Source: Pseudomonadota bacterium
GTDB taxonomy: Bacteria; Pseudomonadota; Alphaproteobacteria; Sphingomonadales; Sphingomonadaceae
NCBI GenBank assembly: GCA_030271565.1
Contig: JARXKR010000072.1
Location: 1-11,187 of the forward strand
Reading direction: 5' to 3'
DNA: 11,187 nt
This document shows, in pieces, positions 1 through 7,404 of the stretch. The stretch's first letter is position 1. The number at the start of each line of letters is the position of its first letter. The notes below the pieces were generated by a model, which worked only from the letters and a program-made list of their open reading frames with translations, did no database searches and was not told the DNA's origin. Both the position numbers and the translations under genes were made by a program.

Positions 1-25
1 TAGTAGTCACGGCGAGGGCACGAAC

Positions 26-253
26 ATGAAGTCAGCACCCTTCTTCGAGATGGACGAAGACGATGCATCGCAGCTTCAACGGTTGGGTGCTGCCCTAATT
101 GTCGAGTGGGAGCGTCTGCCGAACGAGTTTCGCAATACGCTGGTCCAGCGTGCCGCCGACATAGGTGGCATCGCGGAACCTATGGCACAGGGCGATTTGG
201 TCATCATGGCTGTAGTTGAAAAGTATCGCCGTCTTCTCGCGGCTGGGGCATGA
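26..253 (+). CDS. Small hypothetical protein (75 aa)
   Basis: I do not recognise this protein. It starts at an ATG with a good ribosome binding site (GAGGG, about 7 bases upstream) and ends in TGA. The product is acidic and predicted mostly helical, with no signal peptide, no membrane segment, no Cys pairs and no clear DNA-binding motif. It has an acidic N-terminus (EMDEDDASQL) and a helical central part (VEWERLPNEFRNTLVQRAAD). The next gene on the same strand begins 16 bases downstream (ATG 270) or overlaps its end (TTG 216), so the two could be co-transcribed. The ribosome binding site and the balanced composition argue for a real gene; there is no functional clue. It could be the tail of an accessory or mobile region continuing leftward out of the window. 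Confidence 0.6.
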   Translation: MKSAPFFEMDEDDASQLQRLGAALIVEWERLPNEFRNTLVQRAADIGGIAEPMAQGDLVIMAVVEKYRRLLAAGA

Positions 254-269
254 GCCCCAACACCCACTG

Positions 270-842
270 ATGGCCGCCGATGCCGCTGCTTTCGCTGACC
301 CCTATGTCTTTTGTTTTGGGTTTCTGCTGACCGCAATCGGCTTGATGCTGTCGCAAGCGCACCGCGATGAGGGCATCACGCTTTCGATGAGGACAGGGCT
401 GCCGTTCAATCTGCTGCGAAAAGCGTCAGCGGCAGAAATGCTGGTCGGGCTTATCCTCGGTTTTTGGGTAGTCGGGCTTTGGTGGCTGCTTTGGTTGCCG
501 ATGCTCGTTTTGCTGACCGCAATACCTGTGCATCTGCTTCGGATGGCTCGCCAGCGCGTTGCCGTGACGATGGTTCTCATGGCTACGGGGCTGTCGCTCG
601 CCCTGTGGGCTCAGGGTCCGACACTGGTAAAAATGGGAATCGTTCCGAGCCTCCAGAATTACGGTGACACTTTACTAAATACATTAAATAGCAATTCCGT
701 TGACAGTAGCTCCACACAGCTGCTGGCGCGCGCCACGTTGCACCGCAGGGGACACGCAATAGCATGTCCCCGGTTGCGCGAAGCTCTCCTTCCCGCCTTT
801 CCTACACCTTCCCAATTTGCCATGATCGCGGCGGCTCTTTGA
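270..842 (+). CDS. Multi-pass membrane protein, C-terminus probably replaced by repeat sequence
   Basis: I do not recognise this protein. From ATG 270 it is 190 aa; an in-frame TTG at 216 would add 18 residues, and neither start has a convincing ribosome binding site. Three or four hydrophobic segments are visible: one near the N-terminus (YVFCFGFLLTAIGLML), a long one that could form two helices (from MLVGLILGFWVVGLWW through WLPMLVLLTAIPVHLL), and one ending LMATGLSLALWAQG. The remaining ~60 codons, from about base 656, lose membrane-protein character. They run through an AT-rich direct repeat (657-707) and a perfect-ended 24-nt hairpin (748-771), both of which look like non-coding mobile-element sequence. 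I infer that the original 3' end was displaced and that the present stop at 840-842 is accidental. It may be a decayed gene; the role is unknown. Confidence 0.4.
   Translation: MAADAAAFADPYVFCFGFLLTAIGLMLSQAHRDEGITLSMRTGLPFNLLRKASAAEMLVGLILGFWVVGLWWLLWLPMLVLLTAIPVHLLRMARQRVAVTMVLMATGLSLALWAQGPTLVKMGIVPSLQNYGDTLLNTLNSNSVDSSSTQLLARATLHRRGHAIACPRLREALLPAFPTPSQFAMIAAAL
657..771. mobile_element. Probable remnant of a REP-associated (RAYT-type) element flank
   Basis: Two imperfect direct repeats lie 36 bases apart: AATTACGGTGACACT at 657-671 and AATTCCGTTGACAGT at 693-707 (12 of 15 identical). The first is followed by TTACTAAAT. This arrangement resembles flanking sequence I associate with REP-associated tyrosine transposase genes. 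A palindrome at 748-771 lies in the same stretch. No transposase coding sequence is present, so at most this is a non-autonomous or decayed copy. The assignment rests on memory of the flank pattern and is tentative. It overlaps the 3' part of the upstream membrane-protein ORF. Confidence 0.3.
748..771. repeat. 24-nt palindrome / hairpin
   Basis: The arms GGGGACA and TGTCCCC are perfect complements. Inside them, after a single C/A mismatch, GC pairs with GC around an AATA loop, giving a compact hairpin of 9 pairs. No T-run follows on either strand, so it is not a classical intrinsic terminator. It lies within the suspected mobile-element remnant and inside the nominal coding sequence of the membrane protein. 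Confidence 0.65.
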
Positions 843-900
843 ACCTGTCGATCACCCCGCACAGCCGCGCTCGGCCCGGCGGCGCGGCGCATACGCCATG

Positions 901-1319
901 TGTCACCCTTGGGGATTTATGCTATTGATATAACACGGTGAAATGCCTCTTGGCAGGGAGACACAGTGTCGCCTTTGTCACCCAAGTGTCACCCTGATTG
1001 CGGCCAAAAGCGCAAATTCTGCCCCCAATTCCGCCTATGCTGAGCCTGTCGAAGCACTGTCCTTTGCTTCGTGCCTCGCTCGCAACCGACCGAAGAGAAG
1101 GACAGTGCTTCGACAAGCTCAGGACATGCTTTGACCCTGCCGATCCCCGTACCCGCCCCTCGTGCCTCACCCCCGTATGGCCAAGGTTACAGTCCGTGCC
1201 GCAAGGTAACACTTCCGTTTTCTCGTTTAGGACTGTGTCCAGTGTGTCCAGTCCAAGTGTAACCTTTTCTCGCCTTCAGCCGCCCCGCCAATGCGTTTTG
1301 GTGTGACCTTCGTGTGACC
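901..1319. repeat. Irregular array of TGTNACC(YTT) motifs
   Basis: Eight copies of TGTNACC occur in about 420 bases. Forward copies are at 901-907, 976-982, 987-993, 1258-1264, 1302-1308 and 1313-1319; reverse copies are at 1185-1191 and 1205-1211. Most extend to a longer consensus near AGTGTNACCTT followed by G/C-rich bases, for example AAGTGTAACCTT (1256-1267) and, read on the minus strand, AGTGTTACCTTGCGG. A ninth reverse copy lies at 663-669 in the mobile-element remnant. About 0.2 copies would be expected by chance in this length. Spacing is not uniform, so it does not look like a classical iteron origin. It may be a degenerate repeat family or a cluster of protein-binding sites; no function is assigned. 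Confidence 0.5.
1041..1121. repeat. REP-type inverted repeat, 24-nt arms
   Basis: The left arm 1041-1064 begins TGAGCCTGTCGAAGCACTG. The right arm 1098-1121 is its reverse complement with one mismatch, and the arms flank a 33-base loop. This is the intergenic palindrome widespread in sphingomonads and some other alphaproteobacteria. It can fold as a long hairpin in transcripts arriving from either side. No T-run follows on either strand. Confidence 0.85.
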
Positions 1320-1332
1320 TTTCGCATCCCCC

Positions 1333-1434
1333 CGTCATCCCGGCGAAGGCCGGGACCCAGATCAAGTAAGAAGCAGCGACGCTTCGCGGGTTGCCTTTCA
1401 GAAGGGCTGGGTCCCGGCCTGCGCCGGGATGACG
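1333..1434. repeat. REP-type inverted repeat, 28-nt arms, just past the operon end
   Basis: The arms 1333-1360 and 1407-1434 are complementary except for one base and are separated by 46 bases. Each arm also contains its own small hairpin with a 6-bp CCCGGC/GCCGGG stem: 1339-1354 with loop GAAG, and 1413-1428 with loop CTGC. The right arm begins 13 bases past the stop codon of the decaheme gene, so the operon transcript would end with or run through it. The structure could block 3' exonucleases or slow polymerase. It is a dispersed repeat of a common alphaproteobacterial kind, and with no U-tract on either strand I do not call it an intrinsic terminator. Confidence 0.85.
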
Positions 1435-1447
1435 ATTCAGGTTTAGG

Positions 1448-4400
1448 TCACCGCCCAGCCCGCCAGGCGCTCATGTCGGCACTGTCGTTGACCTTGTAGA
1501 TCACGCCCCGGCTGTTGAGGAACAGCCGCTCCATTTCGGCCCTGGTGAAAGGCCGCGAGCCGAGGCGGCCGAAGACCGCGATTTGCCCGCCGGTTTCGTC
1601 CACCGCGCGGTCACGGTCGAGGCCTTTGGACATGGCAATCGCGGGCGAGGGGGTCTTGGCCCAGGCGATCAGTTGCGGGATCGGCGCGGGCGAGAAGCCG
1701 TAGAAATTGCGCTGGCTTTCGGGCGAGGTCAGTTGCAGCACTTTCATCCCGTTGCGGCCATCGGCGACGTAAGCAAACAGCGAGGCGTTGGTTGAGGCGA
1801 CCACCACATCCTCGGCATCGTTCAGCTGCCCGTCGAAGGTGACTTTCTGGTAGATGCGGGGCTCGCGCGGGCGCGTGACATCGACGATTACCAGCCCGTC
1901 CGCCTTGGCCGCAACATAGGCATAGGTCCGCGCAACATAGACCCGGCGCGCGTCGGCGAGCAGTACGGTCGCTTCGGGGACGGCGAGAGGATTGCGCAGA
2001 TCGGTGACGTCGAACAGTTTGAGCCCGTCGCGGTCGGTCACCCACAGGTAGCGGAACTGCACCGCGCTGGCCCGCGCATCGACCAGTTCGCGCACTGCGG
2101 CAAGCCGGGGTTTGAGCGGATCGGACAAGTCGACCACGACCAGCCCCTTGGCGGCGATAATGTAGGCTACTTCGCCCGCCAGCACGATGTGCCGCGCGCC
2201 GTTCAAGACCCCGTCCGGGTTCCACGTCACCGCGCGGCGCAGCTTGTTGTTGCGGAATTCGCCGTCGGAGAAAGTGTCGACATCGACCAGGATCAACCCC
2301 TCGACGCTGTCGGTGATCGCGGCGTAGTTGTAGATCGGCAGGAACGGCTGCTCCTGATTGGCGTCGCGCATGGCTTGCGTATTGCGCTCGGGCGCGATCG
2401 GCTGACCGGTCGGCAGCGCCATGCAGGTGGCATCGGTGGTGTCGACCTGCGCATCGCCGGCGAACGGAGCCGAGACGATCGGATCGGCGAAGCCCTTGTT
2501 GGCCACCGCCGCGACGTCATAGACGTGGAACCCGCCTTTGCCTTGCGCGGCGTAGACATATTCGCCGCGCAGTTGCAGGCAGCCGACCTTGTCGGGCGTG
2601 CCTTGCACGACATTGCGGAACTGCTCGAGCGGGTGACTGTCGCCGCCCGAGAGCGACTTGGCCGCCGATCCGCGGGTCCAGTTCTTGAGCTCGCGCCCGT
2701 TTTGCTCGACGTGCAGCCGGAAGTAATCCGGGTAGGCATAGCGCTGGAGGTAGGATCCGATTACTGCTTGGGGTTCGTCCCATTCGGTTACCCGCACCGC
2801 CTCAAGCCCGCCGCCGAGCCCGGTCCAGGCGTTGAGGCCCATGAAGTTGACGTAGTTGGTCCCGAGCAAGAGCGTCTGCGCCATGATCGCATTGTTGTCC
2901 TCGTTCATGCTGACGTGGCAATCGCTGCAGGTCTTGGTCTCCTGCGTGCGGACGGTGTGCGGGAAATGCGGCGCGAAGGCCTGGCTCGAGAATCCGGGCG
3001 AGCTGATCGGTGGCTGCTGGATGTAGATCCGTTCGCGGCTGCTGTTGGTCGAGGACAGGACCAGCGCCGAGCTTGATCTGACCGGCGTCACCTCTCCGCC
3101 CTTGGTGGTCATATGCTTGCCGAGCTGGAACATGTCATCGCGCGCCACTTGCGGGTTGTAGGTGGCGAAATTGCGCGTTTCCTCGCCCTCGAAGTGGTTC
3201 ATCGACGTTTTCCAGTTGGCCTCGATCGGCAAGTGGCAGCCGCCGCAACTGGTGGTCCAGGCAAGGTGACACGAGAAGCAGGCGATCTTGCCGTCCTGGT
3301 GCGCACGGTCGCCCTTGGGCACGCCGGGACCGAAGCCGAAGGACCCGTCATCCGCGCCCGAGCGGCTCATCAGCTTGGCCCGCGCCGCCTTGAGATTGAA
3401 ATTGGGTGAGACCGGATCGACGCTGTCCTTGGTCAGGTGGACCTGCCACGACAGGTTCGGATCGACGATCGAGCGCTGGAGCAGCACGCGGCGGCCGGCG
3501 CCGTTGTCGATCCATTCGAACCGGCGCTGGCCGTCGGGATTGCGCAGCAGCGCGAGATTGCTGCCCTTGGGCGGGGCGGCCGGGCCCGAGGTCAGCAGCT
3601 TGGGATAGGCATCGACCGTGCCGTGGCAGTCGGCACAGCCAATCTCGACCGCATTGGCCACCTCGCCATAGATCAGCCCGTTGCCGTGGCTGTCCTGGGC
3701 AAAGTGGCAATCGGCGCATTGCATGCCCTTCTCGGCATGGATGTCCATCAGGTGCACGCTTTTGCCCGGATTGACTCCAGCGGGCACAAACTTGCCCTGA
3801 CCGCTGAGGCGCCATTTCTGGGGATCATCGGGTGATACCATGTGCGCCTTGTCGGTGCCCCACGTCGCTTGCGTTCCGCCCGCGTCGAGCAGGTTACCCG
3901 CACGGTCGCGTTTGAACACCCCGCGGAAGTTCCAGCCGTGGCTGTGATAGTCGGCGAACTGGGTATCCTTGAGCCCGGCGTTGAGATCGTAGACATTGCG
4001 CAGGAAATCGAGGTCACCCCACAGCCCGCGCGCCGCCGCCGCCTCGGGGTTGCGGGCGTTGATCCCGCGGATGGTTGCCGCATCGGGATAGCGCTGGCGC
4101 TTGTAGAGCCGCTGGTAGTCGGCATCGCTCATCCCCGCCGGGCGCGGCGCGATGTTCTCGGGACCGGGCCACATCGTCGGGGCATCGGCTTCGTAGTCCC
4201 ACATCGTGTAGCCGAGGAACGAATTCACGAACACGTTGGGCTGGTGCATGTGGCAGCTCATGCACTGCGCGGTCGGGATGGCGCGGGTGAAGACGTGGCC
4301 GAGCGGATGGCCCGATTCCTTAGCGGGTTCGCTGCCGTCGGGGTTGTGATCGCCCTTGAGCCCGCCATGACCGGCGGTCTTGTCCGCGATAGTCGGATCG

Positions 4401-5506
4401 ACCGTCACGCTTTGGCCGTCGCGGCCGAACTGCGCATAGATCAGGCTGTGGCGCGGCTCGCGGTCGTTGGCATAAATCACGTGGCAGCCAGAGCAGCCCG
4501 ACTGGCGATAGTCGCCCGGCTGGTCGTTGGTCCCCATGAACCACATGAACGGATCGTTGAGCCGGGTCTTGTGAATGTTGAGCACCGGTATCGCGACCCT
4601 GAGCCCGGTGCCCGGGCCGCGGCTCGATTGCTTGAGGTCGGGCCGCCCGGGTTCCTCGAGCCGCTGGATCGAGCCAGTGGAATTGGGCAGCCCGACCTCG
4701 GCAAAGCCGGTCCCGTTGTTGCGCCCGCCATCCTCGAACACGCGGAACACATCGCCCGGTGGCACCACGTTCCAGCGCGGCAGCGGGTAAAGCGCCGCGA
4801 GCGCGCCCCGCGCGGCCTGACGCTTGCTCACGCTGCCGGGCGGGTTACCCGGTGCGGCCACCTTGGCGGGCTGGCCGTCACGGGTATAGCTCTCGCCGAA
4901 GATGTAGTTCTTGAGCGGGAAAATCCCGTTGTTGTAGGCCGCCCCGCCCCACAGCATCGCGCCGCTCGACATCAGCGAGCGTTCAGCGGCCTCGATCGTC
5001 GGCAGGTGGCAGGCCCCGCAAGCTTCGCGCGCAACCCGGTAATCGCCCGGATTGACGAAGCGGATGAACTCCGGCGCCTCGCGGTTGAGCAGGGTGTAGC
5101 CATGCTTGGGGTTGGCCGAGGACGGAAAGTGCCAGGCCTCGGGATAGCGCGGCAGCACATGCGCGGCATCGCGCGCGGCTGCATAGGCAGGGTCGTCTCG
5201 GGCCAGCCTGGGATCGCCGCGAATAACAGCATTACCGCCGTGGCAATCGGTACAGCCGAGCCGCACCGCGGGGGAGACGTGCATCGTCGGCGCTTCGGTC
5301 TCGACGTGGCACGATTGGCAGCCGTCGGTCTTGGCGGCGGCTTGTTCCTCGCTCTGCTTGGCCGGAGCGGGCGGCGCGATGACCAGCGCATAGTCGCGCG
5401 GCACCTGCTTCTCACCTTCGCTGGCGCGGATGTCGGACGAGCGGAACAGCACGATCGCGGCGCAGACCAGCGCCGCGAGCGAGAGCAAGGCGCGCGCCGT
5501 GCGCAT
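1448..5506 (-). CDS. Exported decaheme c-type cytochrome with C-terminal LVIVD beta-propeller
   Basis: This 1352-aa protein begins with a hydrophobic segment (residues 5-21, signal peptide or anchor; possible cleavage near residue 29) and is exported. Ten CXXCH sites are visible at Cys63, 85, 163, 338, 415, 597, 624, 743, 754 and 860, so ten covalent hemes are predicted over about 800 residues. They form clusters separated by heme-free stretches of roughly 170-180 residues (168-337 and 420-596), much sparser than the packed decahemes MtrA or MtrC. Residues 976-1260 contain at least five LVIVD-like blades (FHVYDVA, LILVDVD, LVVVDLSDP, LKLFDVTD, LVIVDVTRP), a propeller type found in surface proteins. 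Its ATG overlaps the stop of the porin gene (TGATG) and has no clear ribosome binding site, so translation is probably coupled. It is the last gene of the operon. I infer a periplasmic or cell-surface terminal electron carrier or redox enzyme. The substrate is unknown, and I do not recognise a named orthologue. Confidence 0.9.
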   Translation of the reverse strand: MRTARALLSLAALVCAAIVLFRSSDIRASEGEKQVPRDYALVIAPPAPAKQSEEQAAAKTDGCQSCHVETEAPTMHVSPAVRLGCTDCHGGNAVIRGDPRLARDDPAYAAARDAAHVLPRYPEAWHFPSSANPKHGYTLLNREAPEFIRFVNPGDYRVAREACGACHLPTIEAAERSLMSSGAMLWGGAAYNNGIFPLKNYIFGESYTRDGQPAKVAAPGNPPGSVSKRQAARGALAALYPLPRWNVVPPGDVFRVFEDGGRNNGTGFAEVGLPNSTGSIQRLEEPGRPDLKQSSRGPGTGLRVAIPVLNIHKTRLNDPFMWFMGTNDQPGDYRQSGCSGCHVIYANDREPRHSLIYAQFGRDGQSVTVDPTIADKTAGHGGLKGDHNPDGSEPAKESGHPLGHVFTRAIPTAQCMSCHMHQPNVFVNSFLGYTMWDYEADAPTMWPGPENIAPRPAGMSDADYQRLYKRQRYPDAATIRGINARNPEAAAARGLWGDLDFLRNVYDLNAGLKDTQFADYHSHGWNFRGVFKRDRAGNLLDAGGTQATWGTDKAHMVSPDDPQKWRLSGQGKFVPAGVNPGKSVHLMDIHAEKGMQCADCHFAQDSHGNGLIYGEVANAVEIGCADCHGTVDAYPKLLTSGPAAPPKGSNLALLRNPDGQRRFEWIDNGAGRRVLLQRSIVDPNLSWQVHLTKDSVDPVSPNFNLKAARAKLMSRSGADDGSFGFGPGVPKGDRAHQDGKIACFSCHLAWTTSCGGCHLPIEANWKTSMNHFEGEETRNFATYNPQVARDDMFQLGKHMTTKGGEVTPVRSSSALVLSSTNSSRERIYIQQPPISSPGFSSQAFAPHFPHTVRTQETKTCSDCHVSMNEDNNAIMAQTLLLGTNYVNFMGLNAWTGLGGGLEAVRVTEWDEPQAVIGSYLQRYAYPDYFRLHVEQNGRELKNWTRGSAAKSLSGGDSHPLEQFRNVVQGTPDKVGCLQLRGEYVYAAQGKGGFHVYDVAAVANKGFADPIVSAPFAGDAQVDTTDATCMALPTGQPIAPERNTQAMRDANQEQPFLPIYNYAAITDSVEGLILVDVDTFSDGEFRNNKLRRAVTWNPDGVLNGARHIVLAGEVAYIIAAKGLVVVDLSDPLKPRLAAVRELVDARASAVQFRYLWVTDRDGLKLFDVTDLRNPLAVPEATVLLADARRVYVARTYAYVAAKADGLVIVDVTRPREPRIYQKVTFDGQLNDAEDVVVASTNASLFAYVADGRNGMKVLQLTSPESQRNFYGFSPAPIPQLIAWAKTPSPAIAMSKGLDRDRAVDETGGQIAVFGRLGSRPFTRAEMERLFLNSRGVIYKVNDSADMSAWRAGR

Positions 5507-7404
5507 CAGAAGGCAAACACCGTGTTGAGCAGCACCGAGAGGTACTTGCTGTGGCGCTGACTATTGTCAAACAGGTCCTGAAAACCTTTGCCCGGGAGCA
5601 ACGCCGCAGCCGACAGCCGCACGACAATGTTCTGCGTCGCCTTGGGCCGCCATACGGTCGAAAGCGAAAGGTCCCAGCCGATGTCCTTGGGGATGCTGCC
5701 CTCATTGCGCAGTTCCTGCAGCGTAGAGGTGTTGGCAAACCAAAGGTGGTTGGCGTTCATCGAGACCCGGACAGTCGGTCGCAGATCGAAATCGCCGCCC
5801 AGCCCGGCGAGCACAGTGCCGGGATTGTTGAAGTTCGATTGCCCCTGTTCTTTCGACGACCGCAGCGAATTGAGGATCCCGTTGCGGCCATTGAGCGCAA
5901 CTGCCCGCCCGCCGCCGGCGAACGGGATCGTCTGGCGGATCCAGTACGAGGTGTCGGCCCCAGCGAACACCGGATTTTCGAACACCGCATCGAACCCGGC
6001 TTCGGTGTCGTCACGCGGCTTGCCGTCGCCGCTGGCGTAGAGCGCGGACAAGCGAAACCGCATCCAGTCCTTGTCATAGGACAGTTCGGCTGCAGCGAAA
6101 CCCGCTCTGATTTTCGTTGGTTTGCCGGTGAAAAAGCTGTCGCGATCCTGCCCCAGTGCAGCATAGGCCGACCCGGTGAAACCCAGCCGGCCGATCCGTC
6201 CGTCGGTATTATAGCCCAGATAGACCACGTCGTAGTCGCGCCCGCGCAGTGTGCCGAGCAGCGCCGGGCGGACCGGGAAGCCGTTGTCATCGACCTTGAT
6301 CCGGCCAGCCTCACGGTTGCGGTTGTAGACCACGGTGATCTGGCTGGTCAGCGCCGGTAGCGGGAAATCCTGGCGATAGAGGTTGGCGACGAACAACCAA
6401 TCGTTGCGCGGCCGCTCGGTCACATTGTTGAGCCCCGAATTGGTGTCCTTCTCGAGCCGCCAGAAGGCCGCGAGGTTGTATTGCCAGCGGTTGCCGTCGC
6501 GGTTGCCGAACAGGCGCACGCCCAATTGGTTGTCGTTGAACAGGAAGCCGCGGAAGTCGGACTGGAACGGCTGGATCCCGATCCGCACCGCATCGAAATC
6601 GTAGCGCACCGAGACATTGCGCAGGTGATAGTCGACGAACAATTCCTGCAGGCCGACAAAGTGGTCGGTGCGGTGGCTTGGTTTCGAGGGATCGACGCTC
6701 AGCACCCGGCGTTCGGGCACATCGACGTAATTGAAGTTGAATCCGATCGCGATGCGGTACTCGATTTCGGGCGGCTTGAACGCGGTGTTGCCCTTGGTCA
6801 GCGCCGCGCCGAGCACGAAGGTCTGCGAAAACACGTAGCTCGCATCCTTGCCGAACACGTCGAGGCTGCCCGGCCGCTCGGTGGTCTGCACCCCGACCGG
6901 GATCGGAAAAGTGCGCGGTTCGAACACCGTGTCCGACACGCCGCTGAGCGTCAGGAACCAGTCGTCGCCCTTGAGGAAGCCGGGGCGCTTGCCCGCAGGG
7001 AGGGGGAGGTCGCCCTTGAGCAGGTTCTGGTGAAACGGATCGCGCTTCGGATGGCATACTTGGCGCAGGTTGGGGTAAAGCCCGAGCAGCGACTGGTCAC
7101 CGCCCTTGGCTGGACACAGCCCGGTCATGATCCGCCAGCGATCGGGTACCGGGAGCTGGTCGGTCGGAAATGCCTCGGGCGGGGGTGCACGCACCGCGCC
7201 GGGGTTATCCTGCGACACCGGCCCAGGCAGGCCGTTTTCGTAGCCGGGGCGGCGGCGTCCATCGAGAATGCCGGGATCGACCTCGGGCGGGCTGATGGCG
7301 TCAGGATCGGCCACGGGCGGCGGCGGCGCAGGCGGCGGCGCTGGGGTCGGCGCTGTTTGACTCTGGGCGAGCAGCAGCGGCAGAAGAAGCGCCCCCACTC
7401 CCAC
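5506..7404 (-). CDS. Outer-membrane beta-barrel (porin-like) of the cytochrome operon
   Basis: This 632-aa protein has a short hydrophobic N-terminus (GALLLPLLLAQS), then a Pro/Ala-rich linker (20-35) and a periplasmic-type region with two Cys (97 and 117) that could form a disulfide. About 480 residues of alternating amphipathic strands follow, ending in Phe (SVLLNTVFAF), the outer-membrane barrel signature recognised by the BAM machinery. The size would suit a large barrel, comparable to but shorter than MtrB (~700 aa). The chosen start is GTG 7404, supported by AGGGG at 7410-7414 with a 5-base spacer; it overlaps the TAG of the preceding gene by one base. The odd point is that the signal peptide from this start lacks any basic residue. 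Upstream in-frame codons (from CTG 7419, or ACA/CGT before it) would supply a better one but have no normal start codon. Its place between cytochrome genes suggests a sheath for electron transfer across the outer membrane; a substrate porin is the alternative. Confidence 0.85.
   Translation of the reverse strand: MGVGALLLPLLLAQSQTAPTPAPPPAPPPPVADPDAISPPEVDPGILDGRRRPGYENGLPGPVSQDNPGAVRAPPPEAFPTDQLPVPDRWRIMTGLCPAKGGDQSLLGLYPNLRQVCHPKRDPFHQNLLKGDLPLPAGKRPGFLKGDDWFLTLSGVSDTVFEPRTFPIPVGVQTTERPGSLDVFGKDASYVFSQTFVLGAALTKGNTAFKPPEIEYRIAIGFNFNYVDVPERRVLSVDPSKPSHRTDHFVGLQELFVDYHLRNVSVRYDFDAVRIGIQPFQSDFRGFLFNDNQLGVRLFGNRDGNRWQYNLAAFWRLEKDTNSGLNNVTERPRNDWLFVANLYRQDFPLPALTSQITVVYNRNREAGRIKVDDNGFPVRPALLGTLRGRDYDVVYLGYNTDGRIGRLGFTGSAYAALGQDRDSFFTGKPTKIRAGFAAAELSYDKDWMRFRLSALYASGDGKPRDDTEAGFDAVFENPVFAGADTSYWIRQTIPFAGGGRAVALNGRNGILNSLRSSKEQGQSNFNNPGTVLAGLGGDFDLRPTVRVSMNANHLWFANTSTLQELRNEGSIPKDIGWDLSLSTVWRPKATQNIVVRLSAAALLPGKGFQDLFDNSQRHSKYLSVLLNTVFAF

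Larger units (their letters stand above)
843..1447. other. Gene-free, repeat-rich spacer
   Basis: No convincing gene lies in these 605 bases. Short ORFs on both strands are translations of repeats (for example residues YAEPVEAL and LRQAQD, typical of the REP sequence here) and lack ribosome binding sites. The spacer holds an irregular array of TGTNACC motifs (901-1319), a tandem GTGTCCA pair near 1235-1249, and two REP-type inverted repeats (1041-1121 and 1333-1434). It separates the + strand genes on the left from the 3' end of the cytochrome operon on the right, so it is a converging-gene spacer. Each side needs only an end signal here, and no promoter is required. Confidence 0.7.

Noticed and set aside
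943..1134. 63-codon + strand ORF in the spacer
   Set aside because: It reads through the TGTNACC motifs and the REP arms (YAEPVEAL, LRQAQD), has no ribosome binding site, and its antisense partner at 922-1212 looks the same.
901..1319. CRISPR array or iteron replication origin
   Set aside because: The repeat unit is too short and spacing irregular, with both orientations; there are no cas or rep genes and no uniform spacers.
1333..1434. Intrinsic terminator for the operon
   Set aside because: The hairpins are strong but no T-run follows on either strand, and the structure matches a dispersed REP-type repeat.
5430..5506. Lipoprotein signal (LAALVC, Cys15) in the decaheme protein
   Set aside because: Val at the position before Cys departs from the lipobox, and the hydrophobic segment continues past the Cys, so an ordinary signal peptide or anchor fits better.
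3842..5560. Long + strand ORF (572 codons) opposite the decaheme gene, and similar long ORFs at 2189-3076, 6481-7416 and 9944-10768
   Set aside because: Each lies opposite a well-supported heme-protein or barrel gene. Their products are Arg/Ala/Gly/Val-rich with no recognisable domain, as expected from antisense frames of high-GC coding sequence.
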